DNA of 64,000 nucleotides from Alcaligenaceae bacterium (GTDB lineage: Bacteria; Pseudomonadota; Gammaproteobacteria; Burkholderiales; Burkholderiaceae_B), in assembly GCA_013416405.1 (NCBI GenBank), contig JACCET010000007.1:1-64000 (forward strand). The letters run 5' to 3'. Numbering within the stretch: the first letter of the stretch is position 1; every line of letters starts with the position of its first letter. Made by a program: the position numbers and the translations under genes. The notes beneath the pieces were generated by a model. That model saw only the letters and a program-made list of their open reading frames with translations. It was not told the DNA's origin and did not search any database. Below, piece after piece: positions 1-6,380 of this stretch.

Positions 1-127
1 GCTCGAACGATTGCCGGCGGCTAAAACAGTTGACGAAATCGAGGCACTACTCCCATGGAATGTAGATATCCAACAGGTTGCCATGGACCTCGCTGCCTGA
101 ATACCCTGTGGTTAATGGATCGCTTAC
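1..127 (+). mobile_element. Right end of an IS66-like insertion sequence (transposase C-terminus plus terminal repeat)
   Basis: An open frame enters from the left edge and stops at 98-100. It encodes about 32 residues including LERLPAAKTVDEIEALLPWN, which resembles the C-terminal tail of IS66-family transposases. At 121-127 the sequence CGCTTAC is the reverse of the GTAAGCG terminus typical of this family, so the element probably ends at 127. Its body and left end lie outside the window. The adjacent 8 bases, GAGAAAAC at 128-135, would be the candidate target duplication. The family call rests on a short stretch and is an inference. Confidence 0.6.
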
Positions 128-642
128 GAGAAAACTTGATTGAGCCATCCCTCAGAATGAGTCAATTGTGACGGACTTATCGGCCGGATTATGATTTTTC
201 CTGTATAACACGGCGCTTGGGCGAACTGTCGCCAAATCTCTTTCGGCTTCGGAAGGATCTTCGTCGGTTCCCTTGTGGGAAACACGCCTTTCAATCCTCT
301 CGCTGCCGCCAATTCAAGGATGCATGCATAAAGTGTCGGACCGTAGCCAGGTTTGGCTCCGATATTTTGCACCGATAGCGCCTTGCCAACCTCACAAACT
401 TTTGCACCACCAACAAAATCCACGTCTAACTCGGACGGCATGCCCTCAAGTTTCCGGGACGGCCATAACCATCCCAACGGTCTCGTCCGTGCTTTCTGAA
501 CAGCCTCATCCCACTGCCTTAACCGCTCGTAGGACGGTGCAAGATAAATGCCCACAAAGAAACACTCATCGAAATATCCAGCATGCTCGTCGTCTTTGCG
601 TTCAGCAAAGAAAAGCAGGTTTGACGATCTCAATAATGCCAT
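124..642 (-). pseudogene. Hypothetical protein cut at its 3' end by the IS66-like element
   Basis: I take the ATG at 642 as start because GGGAG lies about 10 bases upstream; longer starts are possible. The product is about 172 residues. It contains a stretch GYGPTLYACILELAAARGL near residue 117 that is reminiscent of small acetyltransferase-like proteins of phages and plasmids ('GYGPxLY...A...G'). That similarity is weak and I do not assign a function. The TAA stop at 124-126 lies inside the IS terminal sequence GTAAGCG, so the original C-terminus appears lost and the last residues may not be native. Its base composition is lower in GC than the core genes, fitting accessory DNA. Confidence 0.5.
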
Positions 643-831
643 GAAAGGGCTGCTCCCTGTGATACATAAAATACAAAACCAAAGCCAACTCCGATAGTCT
701 TGTTGACAGCAACGTTTTCGTGATCCGAGCACGCTTCGTGCTGTTATATTGTCTGCGGACGAAATTAACTGAAAATCATGTATCGACTCAGTGTCGCATC
801 ATACACATTGAGAAGAAACAAGCTTAGCGAA

Positions 832-2070
832 CTATTTTATCCCTGCTGCAAATAACATCGCATCGGTCGCAGTTTGCACAGACTGCCGAACCGGATCCAA
901 GTTTAATCGAGCATATATCTTTGTTGCATCAATTGATTTTTGATTTAACGACTTACCAATGATCGACAAAGAAGCGCCGGTCATTGCTTGCCAACTACCC
1001 AAAGTTCGCCGCAAATCATGGATTCTTAAATCGTGCAGCTCAGCATTTTTTAACAATGTTGCCCAAGATTTTTTAGGCTCGACCAAATGCCCTGTTTTTC
1101 CCGTACCAGGAAACACGTATGGAGATCGCTGTACTTTAGCGTCATCTCCAATCTTTGCTAGTTCGTTTTGCCACTGGTTAATTGCCCGCTCTTCCAGCCC
1201 GCTAAGAACTGCTAAACACTCGGGGGATAGCGTAACGTTTTGTGGTGTGCCATTCTTTGTGTTTGAAATTCGCCAAATTGCCGCATCGACATCAATATCG
1301 CACCACGCCATCGCCTGCACGTTGGAGCGACGAACCCCAGTAAACAGACAAATAAGAAAAAAGTCCCGTAAATCTGGATTTATAGTGTTCAAAGCAGCGA
1401 AAAAACGACGCAGTTCTTCACCGCTCATAAATCGGTCACGGGACTCCTCAACAAATGCCTTACCCACAGCAGCTACCGGATTAACCCCGACTTTTTTCGA
1501 CATTACCGCCCAGGCAAAAACGCTGGACAGCATTGCCCGAGTTTTGTTTGCTTGAGCTGCCGATCGTTTCCCAACATTATGATATATGCGGCTAATATCA
1601 TCGCTCGAGATTTCTGGTAGTCGCTTATTCGCAATACTGGGACAATTTCTAGTAAAGACGTCACGATAGTCAGCTTGTGTTCGTGCACTCAATGGTGCCC
1701 CACGCTTAGAGCGCTTGTTCTTAATGAATTGCTCGAATACCGTGGAGAACGTCTCTGAACCGCGCAAAACGCGTCTTTCCTCAGTGGGGTCTTCACCGAC
1801 AGAAATCTTAGCAAGTAAATCCAACGCCCGGATCTTTGCTTGCTCAGGAGTGATCGTAGGATAATCACCAATTTTCTGGCGGATCATTTTACCGCCACGC
1901 ATGCGAGCGAGGACATAGAAACTCCGCCTGCCTGCTCGGGATATGCGAAGTGTCAGCCCTCGCGGATGTTCGAAATGATAGTCTTTCTGGGCTTTAACAA
2001 GAGGAACTGCTGCTGCTTTAATATCCGCCACACGTAACTTGAGTTTACCTGCTGGAGCTGATGTAGACAT
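832..2070 (-). CDS. P4-type tyrosine recombinase / integrase
   Basis: This site-specific recombinase of 412 residues would integrate and excise a genomic island at a tRNA gene. The N-terminus (residues 1-90) has the DUF4102-type integrase arm-binding fold (LTLRISRAGRRSFYVLARM, GDYPTITPEQA). The catalytic half shows the first Arg in LFTGVRRSNVQAM, a Lys in the TKNG turn, the HxxR box in HDLRRTLGSW and the Tyr nucleophile in ATKIYARLN. The position usually held by His in LGHKS reads LNQKS, so this conserved His is replaced by Gln. I chose the ATG at 2070 because the protein then begins at the conserved N-terminal domain; a longer in-frame start at 2181 lacks homology-like sequence. It lies about 140 bases from a tRNA-Thr 3' fragment, its likely attachment site. 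Confidence 0.9.
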   Translation of the reverse strand: MSTSAPAGKLKLRVADIKAAAVPLVKAQKDYHFEHPRGLTLRISRAGRRSFYVLARMRGGKMIRQKIGDYPTITPEQAKIRALDLLAKISVGEDPTEERRVLRGSETFSTVFEQFIKNKRSKRGAPLSARTQADYRDVFTRNCPSIANKRLPEISSDDISRIYHNVGKRSAAQANKTRAMLSSVFAWAVMSKKVGVNPVAAVGKAFVEESRDRFMSGEELRRFFAALNTINPDLRDFFLICLFTGVRRSNVQAMAWCDIDVDAAIWRISNTKNGTPQNVTLSPECLAVLSGLEERAINQWQNELAKIGDDAKVQRSPYVFPGTGKTGHLVEPKKSWATLLKNAELHDLRIHDLRRTLGSWQAMTGASLSIIGKSLNQKSIDATKIYARLNLDPVRQSVQTATDAMLFAAGIK

Positions 2071-2212
2071 TAGATGATATTCCAATCTTAGGTAGCATAT
2101 AGGTAGCAGAATTGATGAATTCTGAGGTATTATTATGTTACTACGCATACTCGATTGAATCAATAATTGCTTATAAATCAATGCTTAATAAACATGGTGA
2201 ATCATAAGGAAA

Positions 2213-2272
2213 CGTTAGAGCATCTAATTCGTAATGAGAAGGTCGGGGGTTCGACTCCTCTCATCGGCACCA
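2213..2272 (+). other. tRNA-Thr(CGT) 3' fragment, probable attachment site (att) of the integrase element
   Basis: From about 2213 the sequence follows a tRNA-Thr: end of the D arm (GTTAGAGC), anticodon loop with CGT at 2230-2232, variable loop, T arm (GGGGGTTCGACTCC) and the acceptor 3' strand CATCGGC followed by A-CCA. The expected 5' acceptor strand GCCGATG is absent at the matching distance, and the anticodon stem carries a mismatch (TCTAA against TGAGA). It therefore cannot fold as a complete tRNA. A 3' tRNA fragment next to an integrase is the usual footprint of island insertion. The intact tRNA gene would lie to the left, beyond the window. Confidence 0.75.
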
Positions 2273-2290
2273 TGATATTCAATTAAAACA

Positions 2291-2325
2291 ACGCATTACA
2301 CATTGCAGTGTGATGCGTTTTTTTG
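2291..2325 (+). terminator. Rho-independent terminator downstream of the tRNA fragment
   Basis: The hairpin ACGCAT-t-ACAC / GTGT-g-ATGCGT is followed by a run of seven T. It sits 20 bases after the tRNA CCA end, where a tRNA transcript would terminate, so it probably belonged to the original tRNA-Thr gene. Confidence 0.75.
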
Positions 2326-2337
2326 CGTTATTGAGCA

Positions 2338-2541
2338 ATGCTTGTGTGGCAGGCCATCAAGTTCCGGATGGAGCAGGCCAGCCTCACGCCGAAGGATCTG
2401 GAGCCCATGATCGGCCGCCGCAACCGCGTGTATGAGGTTCTGAACCGCAAGCGTTCCCTGACACTGCCGATGATTTGGAAGCTACATAAAGAACTGGGCA
2501 TCCCTGCTGAGAACCTAATTCAGCCGCCGGCCCACACCTGA
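2338..2541 (+). pseudogene. C-terminal remnant of a HigA-type antitoxin
   Basis: The 67 codons encode the helix-turn-helix and tail of the HigA/COG5499 antitoxin family: IKFRMEQASLTPKDLEPMIG, NRVYEVLNRKRSLTLPMI and LHKELGIPAENLI. Full-length members have about 120-140 residues with an N-terminal region before this domain, which is missing here. The frame begins directly behind the tRNA fragment and its terminator, and I see no ribosome site or partner toxin. I read it as a 5'-truncated leftover of a toxin-antitoxin pair, possibly cut by the island insertion. A short expressed DNA-binding protein starting at 2338 cannot be excluded. Confidence 0.6.
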
Positions 2542-2544
2542 CCC

Positions 2545-2568
2545 AAAAAATAACCCACCGAAGTGGGC
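2545..2568 (-). terminator. Rho-independent terminator for hipBA
   Basis: Read on the minus strand, CCCAC-TTCG-GTGGG (a UUCG tetraloop closed by C-G) is followed by TTATTTTTT. It lies about 200 bases downstream of the hipA stop codon. The stretch 2569-2767 in between holds no gene that I can see. Confidence 0.6.
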
Positions 2569-2767
2569 AACCATCGTCAACAGGGATCGAGTTTTGGATG
2601 CCTGTCTAGCAGGCACGGGTTACGGCTTACGTGGAATATAATCCTCGGGCCGGTCATGCTTACTGGGGAAATCAGAGGGCCATCGCATAGCGTTTTTCGT
2701 AAGTTCCAATAACTATTTGAAACATATAATAACGCGCCAGCCATAATATAGCTAGGCGGTTTTAGCC

Positions 2768-4204
2768 TTAGTCCGCTTGCGAGTTGAAAGGCGTTAGGGC
2801 ATCAGTAGGAAAATCGCTGGCCAGTTCAGCCACGTGATTCAACCAATCGGCTTGGCGAATCACAAAATCCACGATCCGTTGCACAAACAGTTGTTCTTCA
2901 GGCAGGTACGCCGCACCATCCAACACCGCTTGGGCCGATTTCCTGGCCAATTTGCACAGCCGCGTCGCCTCACGGGCCACAAAACGCGGATTGATGTCGC
3001 ACGCGACGGCGAACTGAGCCAGCTCCATGCCCGACAGATCGTCCAACGTGAATGCATCGCCAAACGCCATGGCCAGCTCGTTGGTAAACGTCGGGTATTG
3101 CGCCACGCTCACCAAGTCGTACCATGGGGCCGGCTGCAAGCCGGCCGGCATCATGTAGAACGAAAAATTTTTGCCGTGCGCATCGTAATTGCCAATCAGT
3201 AATTGAAATAAAGCCCATTGCAACAACACCCGCTTGGTGGGCGCCGGACTGATGGCAGCGGTTCGGGCCAGTTTGAAAAGCCGGGGCAAACTCATGCCGT
3301 CTCGGATGTGGGCTACATCCCGGCCACTGCCGAAGTTGCGCTCGTATTTGAAACTGACCGGCAAGTCGTAGGCCTGGCAGGCATCAATGATATGCAGACG
3401 CTCCACCGGCCTGAGCGTTTCTTGGCCGGGCAAGTCGGTTGACACAATTCCGGGTACTTGTTCCGATGCCAGCTTGCGGTCAAAGCGCTTAACCACCAGC
3501 ACCGGCGTGGGCGTACGCAAGATCGCCACCTGGCCTACCGGCAGCCCCATGGCCTTGGCCAGCGTCATGCAGTAGTGCTCATTGACGACCATGTAGTCGA
3601 TCCCGGGGGGCTGCGGCTTGAGGATGTGGGTCGAAGCCAGCGGGTAATCGGGCAAGAACAGGACGACCTCCGTGCCCGTGCCCGGTTCCCCGTGAAGGTA
3701 CAGCGGCAGCTTGTCTTGTAAGCCTGCCACCGACATGCGGATCTTGCCATCCCATTCCAGCAGGGGCCGGAGCTCACGACTCGCAATGCGCTCGTGCAGC
3801 TCTTCAAGCGTGACCCTTCTGGGCGGCGTGTCGGGTTCGGCGCCGACGCCTGCCTCATTCGGGGTCAGATATCGGAACGCTCCAGTCGATTCCGCCCCGA
3901 TCGTTCGAATGAGACCAAATATGTTGTTCTTGGACACCCGCTCAGATGCCGCCACCGCGTCCAGGGCATGCCCCTCGGGCAGCAAGTTTTCAAGGAATCG
4001 CTTGATTGCGCCCGAACGATACGGGATCGCTTCGGACTGGCTTGGCTCAGGCATGGGCAGACTGGGGCTCAACGCAAAACTGTCCACACGACGGCACCAA
4101 TCTGGTGAATACGTCAGAGCCCATGCGTCCTGGCGGGCATCATGCGCAATGTCGGCCACATGAACCTCGTTCGCCCAGAGCGATAGCACGTGTTGCTCAG
4201 CCAT
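2768..4204 (-). CDS. hipA: HipA-family serine/threonine kinase toxin
   Basis: HipA toxins phosphorylate targets such as glutamyl-tRNA synthetase and cause growth arrest; the target of this homologue is unknown. The 478-residue protein has an N-terminal subdomain (residues 1-110), the substrate/ATP region around SVAGLQDKLPLYL and HILKPQPPG, VVKRFDRK, and the kinase catalytic box GNYDAHGKNFSF (Asp near residue 341) followed by WYDLVS. All expected kinase motifs are present, so it is probably active. The ATG at 4204 overlaps the end of hipB by 8 bases, pointing to translational coupling. Longer in-frame starts run into the hipB gene and are not credible. Expression is probably controlled by HipB at the operators at 4510-4626. 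Confidence 0.92.
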   Translation of the reverse strand: MAEQHVLSLWANEVHVADIAHDARQDAWALTYSPDWCRRVDSFALSPSLPMPEPSQSEAIPYRSGAIKRFLENLLPEGHALDAVAASERVSKNNIFGLIRTIGAESTGAFRYLTPNEAGVGAEPDTPPRRVTLEELHERIASRELRPLLEWDGKIRMSVAGLQDKLPLYLHGEPGTGTEVVLFLPDYPLASTHILKPQPPGIDYMVVNEHYCMTLAKAMGLPVGQVAILRTPTPVLVVKRFDRKLASEQVPGIVSTDLPGQETLRPVERLHIIDACQAYDLPVSFKYERNFGSGRDVAHIRDGMSLPRLFKLARTAAISPAPTKRVLLQWALFQLLIGNYDAHGKNFSFYMMPAGLQPAPWYDLVSVAQYPTFTNELAMAFGDAFTLDDLSGMELAQFAVACDINPRFVAREATRLCKLARKSAQAVLDGAAYLPEEQLFVQRIVDFVIRQADWLNHVAELASDFPTDALTPFNSQAD

Positions 4205-4493
4205 GCGTCCTGCCCTGTTGAACCAGTCCCCGCAAGCCGGCGTGTCCCTTGGGTGCCACAAACAGCTCCAGGCCCAGGCCGGCCAGCACCTGCAGCACTT
4301 TGTCCGTGCCCACACTGCCTTTTCCGTTCTCCAGTCTGGATAGCAAGTCGACGGAAACGCCGCACAAACTGGCGGCGTCATCAATGCGCAGCGCTAGCCT
4401 TCGACGTGCAGCGCGAATCTGCGCACCGATGTCGCGCAATGCCTGGACAGGCTGCACGCACGGTAAGGCGGGGGATGAAGATGGCTTGGCCAT
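4197..4493 (-). CDS. hipB: HipB antitoxin / helix-turn-helix repressor
   Basis: This 98-residue protein has an HTH_3 domain at residues 20-75 (IGAQIRAARRRLALRIDDAA, SVDLLSRLENGKGSVGTDKV), the standard shape of HipB-type antitoxins. It should bind HipA and repress the hipBA operon. It is the first gene of the pair and its last codons overlap the hipA start. Three similar inverted repeats lie immediately upstream, which supports autoregulation. A -35-like TTGATA and AT-rich -10 region lie between the first and second repeats on the minus strand. Confidence 0.9.
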   Translation of the reverse strand: MAKPSSSPALPCVQPVQALRDIGAQIRAARRRLALRIDDAASLCGVSVDLLSRLENGKGSVGTDKVLQVLAGLGLELFVAPKGHAGLRGLVQQGRTHG

Positions 4494-4509
4494 GTCGATC
4501 TTTTCTATA

Positions 4510-4626
4510 ATTTCTGATATGCCGAAATTAGCACTTATTTATTCATGTATCAATAAATATTTCTGTTTATCCGAAATAAATAAATGAATAGGCTTTTTTT
4601 GACCATTATTTCGATATACCAGAAAC
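4510..4626 (-). promoter_or_regulatory. Three phased operator-like inverted repeats upstream of hipBA
   Basis: Three copies of ATTTC-N9-GAAAT are present at 4510-4528, 4559-4577 and 4608-4626; the third ends in GAAAC. Their centres are 49 bases apart in both intervals. The first lies between hipB and its probable promoter. This arrangement resembles the multi-operator control regions of hipBA loci. The motif ATTTC-N9-GAAAT differs from the E. coli TATCC-N8-GGATA operator. The rest of the interval 4494-4735 is AT-rich and has no gene. Confidence 0.65.
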
Positions 4627-4735
4627 AATAGAGCACAGTACAGTCCATGATGGGCCGCAGCGCCCAGTGCTATAGATACGGTGCGACATTCGTGTTCGTG
4701 ACCACTTGTCCGGCAGTACCTGAAGAGCCAAAGTA

Positions 4736-5815
4736 GTGATTTCTGCTCATACAGAACGCTACATGCCACAAAAACACGCGACTCACTGCCAGACACAAAG
4801 CCACATGAAACCGGCCATCATCGCCTGGCAGGCGTATATCAAGGCGCGATCCCACAGATGGAGCGCCCGCAGCCTGCTTGAACATGAGCGCCTATGCGAT
4901 GCGGGTGGCAGAACAAAAGCCAGGGGTCGCAAGCCAGGCACGGCAAACACCACACAGCCTGGGCCGCTGTATGACTTGCTGCAGTTGCCCTTGTCCAACA
5001 TCAATGCCGATGTCGTAGAGCGCTGGCTGATTCAGCAGCGCCACCGGCCAGCCGTCGCACGTGCCGGCTTTGTTCGCTTGCGGGCATTCATCAATTGGTG
5101 TGCCGGCCGTCCCGCCTACGAAAGGCAAGTCGTGCCAGCAGCTTGCACCAAGTCCTACGTTAAAGATGAAGTGCCCAGGGCCAAGGTCAGACAAGATGCG
5201 CTGGAACGCCAGCATTTGCGGCTATGGTTTGAACAGGTGCGCAAGCTGAAGAACCCGGTGCAGGCGGCGTACTTACAGACCGTGCTGCTGACAGGCGCCC
5301 GCCGCGAGGAAATCGCTGCCCTGACGTGGGCGAATGTCGACTTTACTTGGCGTCGCATGACGATTGCCGACAAGGTGGCGGGCATACGAGTCATTCCATT
5401 AACACCTTATGTGGCTGCACTGCTGATCGAGCTGAAACGCCGACCTGACATCCACCCTGATGATCCCTGGGTGTTCAGCAGCCCCACTGCGGCCAGTGGG
5501 CGCATACAAGAGCCGCGCGCCGCTCACGACAAAGTACTGCGGCAGGCCGGCATTCCGCACGTTTCCATACACGGCTTGCGCAGAAGCTTTGGCAGCCTGG
5601 CGCAATGGCTGGAAATTCCCTCAGGCGTCATCCCGCAAATACAAGGCCACAAACCCAGCGCAACGGCGGAAAGGCATTATCGGGTACGCCCGATCGACCT
5701 GCTGTATATGTGGCATGCCAAATATGAAGGCTGGATACTGGAGCAAGCTGGTATTGAGCAGCCTTCGATCGCTTTGCAGGAAATGAGCGTTACGAGGCGC
5801 TGCGCGCGGCCTTGA
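4736..5815 (+). CDS. Tyrosine recombinase / phage-type integrase
   Basis: About 359 residues. The first 120 residues form a probable SAM-like core-binding domain. The catalytic half holds Arg in LLTGARREEIAALTW, Lys in IADKVAGIRV, HxxR in HGLRRSFGSL, His in QIQGHKPSA and Tyr in ERHYRV, so the active site is complete. The start is uncertain: GTG at 4736 (AAGAG upstream), ATG at 4763 or ATG at 4805 are all possible. The 3' end overlaps the 3' end of the convergent thioesterase gene by 26 bases, which suggests that this recombinase's element used the end of that gene as its target. It differs from the integrase at 0.8-2 kb by lacking the DUF4102 N-terminus. Confidence 0.85.
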   Translation: MISAHTERYMPQKHATHCQTQSHMKPAIIAWQAYIKARSHRWSARSLLEHERLCDAGGRTKARGRKPGTANTTQPGPLYDLLQLPLSNINADVVERWLIQQRHRPAVARAGFVRLRAFINWCAGRPAYERQVVPAACTKSYVKDEVPRAKVRQDALERQHLRLWFEQVRKLKNPVQAAYLQTVLLTGARREEIAALTWANVDFTWRRMTIADKVAGIRVIPLTPYVAALLIELKRRPDIHPDDPWVFSSPTAASGRIQEPRAAHDKVLRQAGIPHVSIHGLRRSFGSLAQWLEIPSGVIPQIQGHKPSATAERHYRVRPIDLLYMWHAKYEGWILEQAGIEQPSIALQEMSVTRRCARP

Positions 5816-6272
5816 ACTTTTTCTCCATTTCACGCCGCACTTCCCGGCGGATTTCAGCAGCGGCAAAGCGGCGATGCTCGTCTGCCGTGGCGGGCGTCAG
5901 CACCGGAACCTTGGTTGGTTTACCGTCGTCGTCCATGGCGATCATGGTGAAAAAGCAGCTGTTGACATGGCGTACGACCTTGTCCCGGATGTCTTCGGCA
6001 ATGACCTTGATGCCTATCTCCATCGAAGAGTTGCCGGTATGGTTCACCGAGGCCAGAAAGGTCACTAGTTCACCCACCTTGATGGGCTGGCGAAACATCA
6101 CCTGATCCACGCTCAGGGTCACCACATAACTGCCCGCATATCGGCTGGCGCACGCATATGCGACCTGATCCAGGAGCTTCAGGATGGCACCACCGTGTAC
6201 TTTGCCTGAAAAATTGGCGGTATCGGGGGTCATCAACACAGTCATCGTCAGTTGATGTGCAGGCAGGTCCAT
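5790..6272 (-). CDS. Acyl-CoA thioesterase, hotdog fold (YciA-like)
   Basis: This cytoplasmic enzyme of 160 residues is predicted to hydrolyse acyl-CoA thioesters. The hotdog core is visible: MTPDTANFSGKVHGGAILKL contains the N..G.vhGG loop and catalytic Asn/Asp region, followed by LLDQVAYACASRYAG and the strand VTLSVDQVMFRQPIKVGELV. The C-terminal 40 residues are charged and helical. I start at the ATG at 6272 with GGA about 10 bases upstream; the longer frame to 6380 adds non-homologous residues. It faces the recombinase gene tail-to-tail with a 26-base overlap. Confidence 0.87.
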   Translation of the reverse strand: MDLPAHQLTMTVLMTPDTANFSGKVHGGAILKLLDQVAYACASRYAGSYVVTLSVDQVMFRQPIKVGELVTFLASVNHTGNSSMEIGIKVIAEDIRDKVVRHVNSCFFTMIAMDDDGKPTKVPVLTPATADEHRRFAAAEIRREVRREMEKKFKAARSAS

Positions 6273-6380
6273 GGATGGTGTTCCAGTTAGGAATGAGGAA
6301 TATGTCAGTGTACGCTTTACTGTTGCGTCATCCCTGACTGGCCGGACAGTGTTCAACGGATTGAAGGCGGTTTCTGCCAC

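Noticed and set aside
2197-2272. A complete tRNA-Thr gene
   Set aside because: The 5' acceptor strand needed to pair with CATCGGC is missing and the anticodon stem is mismatched; only the 3' part fits.
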